From: Sarcophilus harrisii
Taxonomy: Eukaryota; Chordata; Mammalia; Dasyuromorphia; Dasyuridae
Length of the DNA: 64,000 nucleotides
Assembly: GCF_902635505.1 (NCBI RefSeq)
Contig: NC_045429.1
Span: 221,157,997 to 221,221,996, forward strand
Direction: 5' to 3'
Below are positions 9,990-21,064 of the stretch, piece by piece. A program made the translations under genes and the position numbers. The notes beneath the pieces were generated by a model. It did not search any database and was not told the origin of the DNA. It was given only the letters and a program-made list of their open reading frames with translations. The number at the start of each line of letters is the position of its first letter. Position 1 is the stretch's first letter.

Positions 9990-11480
9990 TATCATCTTTT
10001 CCTATAAAGAATTATACTCAGTTTTGCTGGGTAAGTGATTCTTGATTATAACCTTAATCTGAACTCCATTGCTCTCCAAAATATCATATTCCAAGCTTCC
10101 TGGTTCTGTAATGTAGAAGTTGCTAAGTCTTGTGTTATCCTGACTGTGCCTCCACTATACTTGAATTGTTTCTTTCTGGATGCTTGCAATATTTTCTCTT
10201 TCACCTGGGAGTTATGGAATTTGGCTATTATATTCCTGGCAGGTTTCATTTTGGGATCTCTTATTCTTTCAATTTCTATTTTACCTTCTGGTTCTAGAAT
10301 TTCAGGACAATTTTCCTTGATAATGTCTTGAAAAATAATATCCAAACTCTTTTATTTTTTTTATCATATTTAGATCAATAATATTTAAATTATCTCTCCT
10401 GGATCTTTTTCCAGGTCAGTTGTTTTTCCAATGAGATATTTCACATTTTTTTCTATTTTTTTTGTTTGTTTTGCTTTATTATATGTTTATTTCTCATAAA
10501 GTCATTAGCTTCCATTTACTCAATTCTAATTTTTATTTTTTTATTAAAGCTTTTTATTTTCAAAACATATTCATGGAGAATTTTTCAACATTGACTCTTG
10601 CAAAATCTTGCATTCCAAATTTTCTCCCTCTACCCCTTACCCCCTTGCTCAGATGGCAAGCAATCCAATATATGTATATATATTTATACAATTATCTTGC
10701 TGCACAAGAAAAATCAGATCAAAAAGGGGAAAAAATGAGAAAGAAAACAAAATGCAAGCAAACAACAACAAAAAGAGTGAAAATGCTATGTTGTGATCCA
10801 CACTTAGCTCCCACAGTCTTCTCCCTGGGCATAATTGGCTCTCTTCATCACAACTGGCCTCAATCATCTCATTGTTGAAAAGAGCCACATTCATCAGAAC
10901 TGATCATCATATAGTCTTCTTGTTGCCATGTATAATGACCTCCTGGTTCTGCTCATTTCACTTAACATCAGTTCATGTAAGTCTCTCCAGGCCTCTCTGA
11001 AATCATCTTGCTGGTCATTTCTTACAGAACAATAACATTCATATACCATAATTTATTCAATCATTCTCCAATTGATGGGTATCCACTCAGTCTCCAGTTT
11101 CTTGCCACTACAAAAAGGGCCGCTACAAACATTTTTGCACATGTGGATCCCTTTCCTTCCTCCATGATCTCTTTGGGATATAAAACTCAATTCTAATTTT
11201 TAAGAAATTATTTTCCTCAGTGAGTTCAGTGGCCAATTGGCCAATTTTGCTTTTTAAGGCATTTTTTTCCTCATTCACTTATTACTTTTTTGCACCACTC
11301 TCAATTATTTTTCCTACTTGGTTTTCAAAATCCCTTTTGAACTCTTTCATGACATAACCCTAATTCTTATTTTTCTTAGAGTTTTGATCTTATTATCTTC
11401 TGAGTATGTGTTTTGATCTTCCCTATCAATATGGTAACTTTCTATGGTCAGAAACTTTTTTTTTGTTTTGTTTTCTGCTC
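9990..11480 (-). pseudogene. L1-type ORF1 of the HAL1-like element
   Basis: The frame at 10046-10345 (minus) encodes IIKENCPEILEPEGKIEIER, then IIAKFHNSQVKEKILQASRKK and VRITQDLATSTLQNQEAW, matching human L1 ORF1p IIVRFTKVEMKEKMLRAAR...PIRLTADLSAETLQARREW: the RRM and C-terminal RNA-binding part. Upstream on the minus strand (11203-11340) lies a Lys/Glu/Gln/Asn-rich coiled-coil-like part (KNALKSKIGQLATELTEENN). A 649-bp L1 splits it at 10536-11184. Family role: RNA chaperone of the L1-type RNP. Not functional here. Confidence 0.82.
10536..11184 (-). mobile_element. L1 3' end inserted in ORF1 of the HAL1-like element
   Basis: Flanked by an exact 18-bp repeat actcaattctaattttta (10518-10535, 11185-11202). 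Plus strand begins 'ttttattaaagctttttattttcaaaacatattcatgg', an 'aaaagcttt'-type L1 tail, and ends in ORF2 at 'tgatctctttgggatataaa'. The long perfect duplication implies a fairly recent insertion. Confidence 0.95.
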
Positions 11481-11499
11481 ATTTCCCTTAACCTATTGT

Positions 11500-12295
11500 T
11501 CTGTTTTTAACTCTTTGATAAAGTACAATTCTGTTTCCAGGGTAGAGGGTGCACTGTCCCAAGTTTCAGGAATTTTGTGCAGCTGTTTTCAATGGGGACC
11601 TGATCACAAGCCCTCTTTTCTGCCCTAGAATTGTTAGGGGTGTCCCCACCCCACTGCAGCTATAAGATCTAGCTAAAGCAACAGATCCCTGTTGGGACTG
11701 CAGTCTGGGACCGCAGCTGGGGCCAGGACTACACTGATGTACCCTGCACTGGGATTGCATGCTAATATCCCTCATCCTGCTGCCACAGATCCTTTCCCTG
11801 TCTTTTCAAGTCTTCCCTACTGTCCCCAGGCTGAGAGGTCCAAAAGCCACCAGCACTACCAATGATTCAAGATCCTGCCTTGGTCACAGCTGGGGCAGAG
11901 GCTGCACTGGCACGGCTGCCTGCATTGGGATTGCACACTAGGTTCCTACTCTGGTTCCCAGACCTGTTCTGCTGACCTTCCAGGTCCTTTTTAGTGTCTC
12001 TAGGCTGAGAGGTCTGGAAGCCACCAGGACTGCCATTGATTCAGAGGCTGAGCCAGGCAGGAGCTGTAGTGATGCAGCCTGCACCAGGACTACACACTGA
12101 ACTTCTGTCCTGATGATATGGACCTTTTCTACTGACTTTCTAAGTTGCCTTTGGCTGGAAAATATTCTACTTTGCCTTTTGGGGTGCTCTGATACTCTAA
12201 AATGTGTTAGGAGTCATTATTTAAAGGAATTTGGAGCAGTTTGAGGGAGAGGTTGAGCAAGTTCCTGCCTTTACACAGCCATCTTAACTCTGCCT
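11500..12295 (-). promoter_or_regulatory. 5' region of the HAL1-like element with 173-bp monomers
   Basis: GC-richer than its surroundings. Landmark 'cagctgggg' or its variant recurs at about 11712, 11885 and 12058, and 'ggctgagaggtc' at 11829 and 12003, giving a period of 173-174 bp. The third unit is shorter by about 23 bp. Placement upstream of ORF1 and the 'aagatggc' start suggest a monomeric promoter-type 5' UTR like that of rodent L1. Promoter activity is inferred only. Confidence 0.7.
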
Positions 12296-12439
12296 CTCTC
12301 TCATTACTTGTTGACTAATCAATATTGATTTCCACCCTCAAGTATCCTTTATATGCTCTTTTCCAAGGGCATATAAACTGTGAGCTCATCACCATCAGCT
12401 GTTTTTATTCTTCGAGTGACAACCAAATGACCATTCTTT

Positions 12440-13225
12440 TTATTAGTAAAATGCTAGTATTATTAATAAAATGATAAATTATCCAGAAATAATCACAAAC
12501 TTTTTAAACATCAAAAACAGAAATAAACCTCAAAACAACCCTGATGTTTCATCTTATACCCAGAAAGCTGACAAAAATAACAAATCAAGGAAGCAGACAA
12601 TACTGGCGGAGTTGAGGGAAGATGGGCAAAATTGTACATTAGTAAAGTTGTGAATCGATACAATCACTTAGGAAAGCAATTTGGAATTAAATACATAAAA
12701 TAACTAAATTGTTCATATTCTTTGAAACAAAGACAGTGATCAATTATTTTAAAAGTCCCTATATACAGTAAAATATTTATCGCAACTTTTTTGAGATAGC
12801 AAAGAACTGAAAATAAAGCAATTGCTTATTGACTGGGAAACAGTTAAACAAATTACAGTATATGAATTAATGGAATTAGGGTTAGAAATGACAAATGTAA
12901 TGAGCAGAGATAGAAAAACAATCTATACAGTGATAACAACAATCAGAAATTCATGTTGCAAAAATTTTAAAGAACAAGTATGGCTCCAAAGAAGAATTAT
13001 GAGAAGACACCCCACCCAATTCTTTTACATAGGTAGGAGGTACTTGGGATATGTTGTACATATTATATCAAAACTATAGTAAACAATTTTATCTTTTATT
13101 CTTCTTCTCTTTTTTTCTTTTTAAACTTATTATAAGAGGTGGCTCTCTAAGAGGAAGGGAGGAAGATTCTGGGAGAAATTTCAGTGATATAAAAATACAA
13201 TAGATATCAGTAAAAATTTTTAAAG
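12440..13225 (+). mobile_element. Old L1 ORF2/3' remnant
   Basis: Heavily decayed but collinear with L1: 'cttatacccagaaagctgacaaaaataac', 'aaagttgtgaatcgatacaatcacttaggaaagcaatttgga', 'tgagatagcaaagaactga', 'ttattgactgggaaacagttaaacaaatt', 'aatgagcagagatagaaaaacaa'. No usable frame. Confidence 0.65.
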
Positions 13226-13229
13226 AAAA

Positions 13230-13545
13230 TTCCAAATCTGAGCTAAGTTAGCTGACTCTGTAACTTTCCTTTTTTCCTTGTAACAAACATGTATAGTCAA
13301 GGAAAACAAATTCCAACATTGACCATGTACAAAAAAAAAGTGTGTCTCAATCTAAACTGTGAGCCCATTACTTCTCTCACAGGAGATGGACAGCAGGCTT
13401 CATTACTGAGTACTCTGGAATCATGAATAGTCATTGTATTAAGAAGTCTTATGTCTTTCAAAATTATATATTTTTATGATATTGTTTTTATTGTCTAAAT
13501 TGTTCTCTTCTGCTCATTTCATTCTGCATGAGTTCACACAAATAT
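13230..13545 (-). mobile_element. Old L1 3' remnant
   Basis: Plus strand shows 'gaccatgtacaaaaaaaaagtgtgtctcaatctaaactgtgagcccattac', 'ggagatggacagcaggcttcatta', 'ctgctcatttcattctgcatgagttcacac'. The same series, also minus, is at 57.3-57.7 kb. Confidence 0.65.
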
Positions 13546-13559
13546 ACCTTATGCCTGAC

Positions 13560-13850
13560 TTATTCCAATTGTCTACTGATTATCTATTGTCTACTGATTC
13601 TCCCGTCCTCACATATATCCCCATTCCAGTCTATCAGCTATCAAATTGATCTTCCTAAGGTGCAAGTGTGTGCATGTCACCTCAGTAACATGACCAGCCA
13701 CTCCAGTGCTTCCCTATGATCTCTAGGATCAAATAAGATAAAGTTCTATCTGACTTACCTAGCCCCTTCATAACCTAGCCCCTTCCTACTCTTCCAGTCT
13801 TATTATACTTTACTATTCCTCCCATAGATTACTTTATGTAAATTTTCATT
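13560..13850 (+). repeat. Old dispersed repeat, class unknown (family A)
   Basis: 'ccattccagtctatcagctatcaaattgatcttcctaagg', 'catgtcacctcagtaacatgacc', 'ttccctatgatctctaggatcaaataag', 'cttcataacctagccccttcctac'. Similar wording recurs at 15.65-15.8 and 45.9-46.26 kb and is widespread in mammals, but I cannot name its class. Confidence 0.5.
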
Positions 13851-13889
13851 ATGTAAATTCAACTTTGCATAAAGAATTCTGAAAGAAAG

Positions 13890-14190
13890 CTAAATGAGGG
13901 TTCTGAATAAGGATCTGACTGAACTGCTAGCTACAAAGATTGCAGAAGCCAAAAAAAAAAAAAAAAAAAAAAAGGAAGATTTAATACATAGGGTCAAACC
14001 AGAAAGGTTCACAATGAAACAGTTGGCAGGAACATTTCATCATTTCAGTGAATTTTTTCTTATATTGAAAAGATAAATCCAAATACTTCACGATTTTAAA
14101 AAATTTGAAGACTATTTGAGGATAATATCACTTGCTATTGTCAGATGTACTGTTCAAACATTTCTCAACAGCTTTGTTTAAAAAAAAAAA
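13890..14190 (+). mobile_element. Possible Tigger (pogo-like) transposase C-terminal remnant
   Basis: The frame at 13894-14076 encodes NKDLTELLATKIAEAKKKK, then RVKPERFTMKQLAGTFHHF, then SEFFLILKR. Tigger transposases end in an ELT..L acidic stretch followed by 'eepKrFTmkelAeaFslfeeal', which fits in order. A 23-bp A run (13951-13973) has grown in the charged stretch. DDE catalytic part and terminal repeats not found. Confidence 0.4.
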
Positions 14191-14554
14191 AAGCTGCACT
14201 GCCAACAACCAGTGATAACAACTAGCTGCATTAGATTGGGAAAGGGGCAACAAGCTGCACATCTATGTTGACTTTACTATACAGTGCTGTGCATAATTTG
14301 TCATTAATCATTTTTCGAAAGTCTACTAGTTAGAAAGTCAAAACACATAAAACAAAAAGGCATGAAACAGAAAAGATAATATATAAAGAGTATTTAATTG
14401 GGCAATATTAATAATAGCATCTTATTCTTAATTAATTATGTTATCATATTATGTTAATATAAATATATTATTGTCTTCAGTTTCTTCCACTGAAACTGAT
14501 TCATCTCTGATTCATCAATTTTATTAAGAGCCTACTGTGAATCTCATAGAGGAA

Positions 14555-14725
14555 AGTAAAATATGCTGGAGCCTATTCCTACTAGCTCCCTATATCTACT
14601 GTTAAATTTTTCTTGTAAACACTCATACCTCAGAAATTGAGAAATCTACAAATCAGGTCTTGATGATTATCTAGACTTAAGAAAGTGATGGAGAAAATGT
14701 TAATAATTCTGCTTAAACATATAAG
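14555..14725 (+). repeat. Dispersed repeat of unknown class (family B), copy 1
   Basis: 'tatgctggagcctattcctactagctcc', 'cactcatacctcagaaattgagaaatctacaaatcagg', 'tctagacttaagaaagtgatggagaaaatgttaataatt'. Matches collinear copies at 31.03 and 57.8 kb, all plus. Confidence 0.6.
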
Positions 14726-15365
14726 CCTGCCATTGAACACATGACTGGCAAGTCTTCCAAGCTAGAAATACTCTGAGTGCAGAGTATGGATTGAATGGCT
14801 GTTGTCCAAGGAGCAGTCTAGCTAAATCAAGTATAGTTTTAACATGGTCATGTGGCTGATAATGATTTGGGGGGTGGGGGGGTAGCGGGGAGGGAAAAAT
14901 GTTATTAAACCATCTACTAAGACTTGGAGAAGTTGTGATCTGCATCTATAAGAGAAGTCCCTACCAAGAGGAAATCACAGATCCTTGAAGTAGTGAAATA
15001 TTATGACTGTTTTCAACAATGCTAGAGTTAGAGGATTGATTCTAACAGCTCTAGTAAATGTAGATTTTAATGTGTGGTCATTCTTTTTTTTTAAATTTAC
15101 TTCCTATAAAGATACCCGGATTGAACTAAAATACATATGAATCACATATCATAAAACTTATTATATTGATGTCCTACAATGTTTACAACCCATCTTTTTG
15201 CATTTTTCTTTTCTTTCTTTTTTTTGGGGGGTAGGAGTTGGAAAATATGATTTCCTTGGTTCAATGAGATATTATGGAAACATACTTCATCCATGCAGAT
15301 CAGAAACTCAGCTATAATTTAGTATTAGAAAGTAGCCTGGGACATTAAGAGAAGAATAAATCAAT
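14726..15365. other. No gene recognised
   Basis: Apparent unique DNA with a G-rich run at 14868-14893. An 82-codon minus frame at 14700-14945 has no recognisable domain and its Pro-rich part is the G run read backwards. Confidence 0.5.
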
Positions 15366-15513
15366 GAAGGAAGGAAGGAAAGAAGGAAGGAAGGAAGGAA
15401 GGAAGGAAGGAAGGAAGGAAGGAAGGAAGGAAGGAAGGAGAGAAGGGAGGGAGAGAAGGAAGGGGGGGAGGGAGGAAGGGAGAGAAGGAGGGGGGGAGGG
15501 AAGGAGGGAGGAA
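15366..15513. repeat. (GGAA)n purine-rich microsatellite
   Basis: About 60 bp of near-perfect GGAA followed by about 85 bp of irregular G/A, purines on the plus strand. Lys-Glu-Gly-Arg and Leu-Pro-Ser frames over it are artefacts. Confidence 0.97.
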
Positions 15514-15639
15514 GGAAATATCACTTTGTTTACTATTCTCAGAGCAAAAGGCAATAGAAAAGTAGTGAGGAAGGGAGTTAGCACAGTAGCAGGATAGGTG
15601 GCAAGATGCTCATATAGGCCCAGTTTCCTAGTAGATGAA

Positions 15640-15805
15640 TGAGTAGACTATGAAGTATAATCTCACTCTCCTCCCCCATTCAACCAACTCTCAGTTCCAG
15701 GTTCAAATATAAAATCCTCTGTCATTGAAGGACCTTTATAACTTGGCCCCCTCCTACATTTTCATTTTTCTTACACTGTATTCACCCTACCACATACTCT
15801 GCAAG
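15640..15805 (+). repeat. Family A dispersed repeat, partial
   Basis: 'caaatataaaatcctctgtcattgaaggacctttataacttggccccctcctacattttcatttttcttacactgtattc' is a diverged family A segment, comparable with 13.73-13.82 kb. Confidence 0.45.
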
Positions 15806-15809
15806 GAGG

Positions 15810-16834
15810 GGCGAGAGGGAAGGTATCCAACTTCTTAGCTTTCTAGAAAGGGAATAGTTAGAATGTGAAGCTTGATCCAGGGCCAGCTATAGTAAGAAGG
15901 ATTAAACAGTTGGTTCATAGAAAGAACATGGGGAATTTAGGGAGTTAACAAGAGGGAGGCTTGCAGACCCAACGACAATGATATCTTGTAAGAATTTTGG
16001 AGAGTTAGCAGGAGGGAGACCTACATATACTCAAACCCCACTATGGGGGGAGAGGATCCAGGTCAGTAGGGAGGAAGCCTGAGCAAATACCAATACCAAA
16101 CTCATCGTAAATTTTAGAGCCAGGACTCCACATTCACCAAAATCCCAGAGCAAGTAAAGCCCCCATGGGTTCTGAAAATAAGAATAAGTGACACAATTAC
16201 ATTATCTGCTATTGTGTGTTAAAGACAGGGCTTCTAGGACCTCTGACTCCAGAGCTGGCCCTTTTTGCATGACCCCATCCTGCTTCTATCATCTTATCCC
16301 TAAGATTTCTTAATTTGCATTCTTATTTCAAGGAGCTATTCTGGGTAAAATTTAAAAGCCAAATCTTGATAAATTTGTTGATCTAGAATAAACATTGACT
16401 TTTATCCTATTCTTAAACTTCAAATAATAGAGTAAAGCATAAAAAAACACATGTTCTCAGTAGGTTTCATCCTTAATAAACACTTGCTGCATTAAATCAA
16501 ATACATATCAAATAGACCAATAAAGAAAAGAAACTAAAACAAGATATATAATAATTCGATACATTCAAAGGCACACTCTCTGGGAACACTGATCACAACT
16601 CATCTATGTCTTGTGTTGAGTAACTCTTCTTTGCATCTTCCTAAAAATCCTCAACAAGGGACTCATTCATCATGCAAAAGGTTTTCTTTATGCCTATTGA
16701 AACCAAATGGAAAACATTTAATTACATTTTTAATTTTTTATGCAATTCATGATTTTTTCAGACAATTAAATTTAGTGGAGAAGATTTTTTCCTCTTTTCT
16801 AGAAAGAAAAATCCTTTCAGGCTACTAAAGTATT
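15810..16834. other. No gene recognised
   Basis: Contains a diverged local duplication, 'gaatttagggagttaacaagagggaggcttgcagac' (about 15934) and 'gaattttggagagttagcaggagggagacctaca' (about 15992). A 'ttaataaacacttgctgcattaaatc' L2/MIR-type end lies near 16472. Frames are short and unsupported. Confidence 0.45.
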
Positions 16835-17775
16835 CAAAAACAAAAGTTTTAAAACATTTAAAATAAAATTCTACAAGGGATTCCTAAATCAGAGGGCTCT
16901 AGCAATGATTAGAGTGGCAGAAAGATAATAATAAAATATGGGGAAAGAGCAAGAGAGAATCTTCTTTTTTAAATTAATTCTGTAATATAAGAAAAATGAC
17001 AAATATTGGAAATGTGAGAAAATTGGGATATTACCACTGTTAGTGAAGTTGTGAACTGATCTAACCATTCTAGAGAACAATTTGAAACTACATGTAAAGA
17101 ACAATTAAACTTTGTATACTTTTGATCCAGCAGTACTATTACTAGGTCTGTATTCCAAGGAGATCATCAAAAATGGAAAAGAATCTACATATTCAAAAAT
17201 ATTAATAGCAACCATTTCTGTCATGGCAATATATTAGAAAGTAAAGGGATGCCCATCAATTGAGGAATGGTATATAAATATAATGGAACACTATTACACA
17301 TTAAGAAATTATGAACAGGCAGATTAAAAAAAAAAAAACCTGAAAAGACTTGTATGAACTGAGGCAAAATGAAAAAAGCAGAACAGGGAAAAACATTATA
17401 TACAGTATCAGCAAAATTGCGGCATGATAAACTATGAATTGACTCAGCTCTTCTCAGTAGCACAATTCTAGACTACTACAAAGGACTCATAAAAGAAAAT
17501 GCTATCCATATCCAAATAAAGAACTGATGGACTCAGAATGCAGATCAAAACATATTTATTCTTTTTTGCATTTTTTCCTCTTACAATCTGTTTCTTCTTT
17601 CACAACTGTGACTAATATGGAAATATGATTTATATGATAGCACATGTACAACCTATATCAAATTCCCTACCATTTTTGAAAGAGGGGAGGGAAAGGGGCA
17701 GGGAGAAAAACTTGGAACCTAAAACCTTATAAAAATGAATGCTAAAAATGACAATTAGGGGAAACTTTTTAAAAG
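16835..17775 (+). mobile_element. Old L1 ORF2/3' remnant
   Basis: In order: 'gaaaattgggatattaccactgttagtgaagttgtgaactgatc', 'gatccagcagtactattactaggtctgtattcc', 'gggatgcccatcaattgaggaatgg', 'acagtatcagcaaaattg', 'cttctttcacaactgtgactaatatggaaatatg', 'cttggaacctaaaacc'. Ends shortly before the U6 pseudogene. Confidence 0.85.
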
Positions 17776-17810
17776 TCAATTTTAATTTAAAAGTTAACTT
17801 TTTGAAAATT

Positions 17811-17916
17811 AATTCTACTTCAGCAGCATATATACTAAAATTAGAATGATACAGAGATTTAGCATGGCCCTCACACAAAGTTGACATGAAAATTCATGAA
17901 GCATTCCAGATTTTTT
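17811..17916 (+). pseudogene. RNU6: U6 snRNA retropseudogene
   Basis: Collinear with U6 over its whole length: 'cttcagcagcatatatactaaaatt' (U6 CTTCGGCAGCACATATACTAAAATT), 'gatacagag', 'ttagcatggcc', 'aaattcatgaagcattcca', then a T run. Small deletions remove 'aag' after ACAGAG and bases in the 'cccctgcgcaagg' part; first bases differ. The ACAGAG box remains but the many changes and lack of a snRNA promoter indicate a processed copy made by L1 machinery. Confidence 0.9.
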
Positions 17917-17979
17917 ACAAAAAAATCCTAGACCCTAAAAAAGATCTACAAGAGAACTTGGTTGAGAAACAAAGTAAAG

Positions 17980-18708
17980 TACTGGGCTTATATCCCAAAG
18001 AGATCATAAAGAAGGGAAAGGGACCTGTATGTGCACGAATGTTTGTGGCAGCCCTCTTTGTAGTGACTAGAAACTGGAAACTGAATGGATGCCCATCAGT
18101 TGGAGAATGGCTGAATAAATTGTGGTATATGAATATTATGCAATATTATTGTTCTATAAGAAATGACCAACAGGATGATTTCAGAAAGGCCTGGAGAGAC
18201 TTATACGAACTGATGCTGAGTGAAATGAGCAGGACCAGGAGATCATTATATACTTCAACAACAATACTATATGATGACCAGTTCTGATGGACCTGGACAT
18301 CCTCAGCAATGAGATCAACCAAATCATTTCCAATGGAGCAGTAATGAAATGAACCAGCTACGCCCAGAGAAAGAACTCTGGGTGATGACTAAAAACCATT
18401 ACATTGAATTCCCAATCCCTATATTTATGCCCACCTGCATTTTTGATTTCCTTCACAAGCTAAATGTACAATATTTCAGAGTCTGATTCTTTTTGTACAG
18501 CAAAATAACGGTTTGGTCATGTATACTTATTGTGTATCTAATTTATATTTTAATATATTTAACATCTACTGGTCATCCTGCCATCTAGGGGAGGGGGTGG
18601 GGGGTAAGAGGTGAAAAATTGGAAAAAGAGGTTTGACAATTGTTAATGTTGTAAAGTTACCCATGCATATAACCTGTAAATAAAAGGCTATTAAATAAAT
18701 AAAAAAAA
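17980..18708 (+). mobile_element. Young L1 3' end
   Basis: 729 bp flanked by an exact 16-bp repeat gagaaacaaagtaaag (17964-17979, 18709-18724). Begins in ORF2 at 'tactgggcttatatccc'; the open frame ending 18287 encodes GLYPKEIIKKGKGPVCARMF...SVGEWLNKLWYM...LYTSTTILYDDQF, the natural ORF2 C-terminus. 3' UTR ends 'cctgtaaataaaaggctattaaat' plus tail. Frame upstream of 17980 belongs to the U6 flank. Confidence 0.97.
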
Positions 18709-18724
18709 GAGAAACAAAGTAAAG

Positions 18725-20224
18725 GAGACTATAAGATTGAAGCTACAAATGGAATCTCTACACTGTTTGTACAATCTGTACAAACAGAAAGCTGCAACAA
18801 AAATGATTAAAGCAATTTGTCTAAAAGATGCCTTCACTTTAAAAATGGAACTGATGATATGCAGCAGCTACTACTGATATTGCCTTTTCACAAAATTGTC
18901 TTTCTCTGAAGCCAGATGTGAGAGAGATATTTTAGAGGTCTTATAATATATATAACTTTTTTTATTTAAATATTGAAATTATATTTAACTACCTCATTTC
19001 TGTTATCTTCCCTTACTGAAATAGTTTCATCTCTACTACTGCAAATAACTAAAGTTTCTATTTTAGATTAATTTGTTTTAACAATACAAATAAATATAAA
19101 TTCACTTTCAAAAAAAGTTCATTCTAATTAATGTCAATCATTTTTCTGATAGATAGAAAAGCTTCCCTCATTATAAAGCCTACAGTATATTTGAAGTTAT
19201 TTATGCTCGTTTCTTTAATTTGGGGATAGTTTTTAATAACTGCTAGAAAGCAAATGAAATGTCAGGTGCTTCCTGACATTTCCAAGTATATCTGCTTAAC
19301 CTTCATTTTTTTAAGTGAACTTTTTGGCAGGAAATTTTTTAATAAAGATTTCAGAATTCAATCTGGCCCTTAAAATTTATCTGTTTTCTTCCAACATGAA
19401 CTCTGGTGCTAGTCCCTCTTTTGTTAATTGTGATAGGGAAGATGTAAAAGCTTATCTTTTATGAAAATGAGGAATGACCTTTGCCAGACTGTAGAAATGC
19501 AGCATTGAACGTGAGAGAAAAATTAGAGTCTGGCTATGTTTGGACTGCATAACCAAACCAGTCCCTAGATATTTATGTTAATTATAATTGATTCTTCTGA
19601 AACTCTCAAACATTTTAGCCAAATTTACTTAACAAATAAATATTCCTCTTTGTTCATCTTTATGAACTATAACTCCTGGTAATTTGATAGATACTAGATA
19701 GTTTCATTAATTTTTTAAAAGTTTATCTCTTTTCCTATAGGTTATAACCCTTAGCAAGGAGAAAAGAGAGAATCAGAGATTTTTGTTCCCTGATATTCTC
19801 TAGAAAGATCACAAATCTTCCTGGCTGCCTCTCTGCACTGAGACTTCTTTGAGAAATCACTGGTATAAAATCTCTTACAATTCTAAGGGATTCTGTGATT
19901 CTCTCTTACCTGTCCAAATAAATTACAAGCTCTTGGAAGACAGGAAAATGCCTAATATCTATTTGAATCCAATATTATGCCTGGTGCCACTGGTATCACA
20001 TTATCCATGGAACATGCTGGAGGCCTACCTCTACATCTTATTACATTTTTTAGTTACTATAAGGGTCATTCCTCACTCTGAATATATAAGCAATCTTTTA
20101 TTATTCCATTCACATATATACTGAATTATTTCCCTTACATTCTAAGACATCACCTAAGTTACAAAGAGGTTTCAGTCAGTAGAGGGAGTTCCCCCAGCAA
20201 TAAAATCATAAACCTTTGATACAT
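18725..20224. other. No gene or repeat recognised (1.5 kb)
   Basis: AT-rich and apparently single-copy. A 91-codon frame at 19849-20124 has no motif I recognise. Weak CTCF-like 'cagtagagggag' near 20177. Confidence 0.5.
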
Positions 20225-20335
20225 TAGTGTCTGTCAGTCAACTCATAAAGCATTTATTGAATGTCTACCATATGCCAAGCATCGTGCTAAGCAATAGAGA
20301 TACCAAGAAAGGGGGGGAGGGGAGGACTTCATCCT
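20225..20335. mobile_element. L2/MIR-age fragment
   Basis: 'aagcatttattgaatgtctaccatatgccaagcatcgtgctaagcaatagagataccaagaaag' is a diverged form of the common 'ttattaagtgcctactatgtgccaggcac' repeat. Confidence 0.6.
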
Positions 20336-20345
20336 TAGAACATCC

Positions 20346-20540
20346 AAAATAGATGTTCTTAACCTTTTTTATGTCCTGAGCTCCCTTAAAATTTGGCAAA
20401 GTCTAAGAATCCCTTCTCAGAATAATCCCTTAAAATTCATAAAATAAAATTTATATGATTATGAAGGAAACTAATAACACTGAAATAAAGATGTATTTTT
20501 TCTATCCAGGTTTGTGGACCCCAGGATAAAAACCTCTTAC
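20346..20540 (+). mobile_element. hAT MITE, second family
   Basis: Starts 'gatgttcttaacctttttta' and ends 'ggaccccaggataaaaacctctta'; the reverse complement of the end (agaggtttttatcctgggg) is a diverged match to the start, consistent with 'agaggttcttaacct' terminal repeats. Body 'aagaatcccttctcagaataa', 'aaattcataaaataaaatttatatgatt'. A partial copy is at 55.3 kb. Confidence 0.65.
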
Positions 20541-21064
20541 TTATGTTATCTATTTATGCCCAGTTTTCATCTTTCCATCAGCTTTAATTATTCATAGATT
20601 ATATTGTTCCAAAATTCAAAATCATTTGGTATCATCAGGAAAACATTCATGATTTTATCTGATTTTTGTAACAGAGAACAGCTTGGGGAGCTGTTATTAT
20701 TACCCTCCAAAAATAATTCAGTCAGTTCTTTCTTTTATTCAACCATAAACTGAACACATTGCCCATTGGAAATACCTACCCTAAATATATATAATGATAC
20801 ATTAAATCAAAGAACCCACCTTATATCTAATATTTGGTCAGTGAGTATTTTTCAGTCATTTACTTTCTCCTTCATGTATCAGTAATATTTGATTATTATG
20901 TTATTATTAATGATAATTATGTTAATATTAATAATTATATTATTATTAATGTAATGTTTTCTATATAATAAATATGTGGATATATATTAATAATTAATTA
21001 TTGTTAATATTAATCAATATATTTTATTGATTATTATTATTATGAATAATCATGGATCTCACTG
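20541..21064. other. No gene; TAAT-rich stretch
   Basis: 20880-21050 is a run of imperfect TTAATAAT/ATTATTA repeats, very AT-rich. The remainder shows no recognised feature. Confidence 0.6.

Larger units (their letters stand above)
7735..12295 (-). mobile_element. HAL1-like half-LINE (L1 ORF1 without ORF2), nearly complete
   Basis: Read from 12295 downwards: a 5' end containing 'agttaagatggctgtg', a GC-richer 5' region with tandem monomers, ORF1, then a purine-rich non-ORF2 section with a (GA)n tract, then a piece of ORF2 C-terminus (8112-8396: KCGMFMMEYYCSVRND) and a 3' end 'aaatattaaataaataaatc'. After removing one SINE and two L1s it is about 3.15 kb. ORF1 passes to the 3' part without endonuclease or RT, the layout of HAL1. 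Possible target duplication in CT-rich DNA is ambiguous. Confidence 0.75.

Noticed and set aside
10046-10345. 99-codon minus frame with a conserved look
   Set aside because: It is L1-type ORF1 RNA-binding domain within the HAL1-like element.
11712-12175. 173-bp tandem units considered as alpha-satellite-like DNA
   Set aside because: The period is close to 171 bp, but only about three units exist, they lie exactly upstream of L1-type ORF1, and they bear no resemblance to alpha satellite.
17811-18708. U6-L1 chimera made by template switching
   Set aside because: The L1 has its own 16-bp duplication that begins 48 bp after the U6, so the two are separate insertions.
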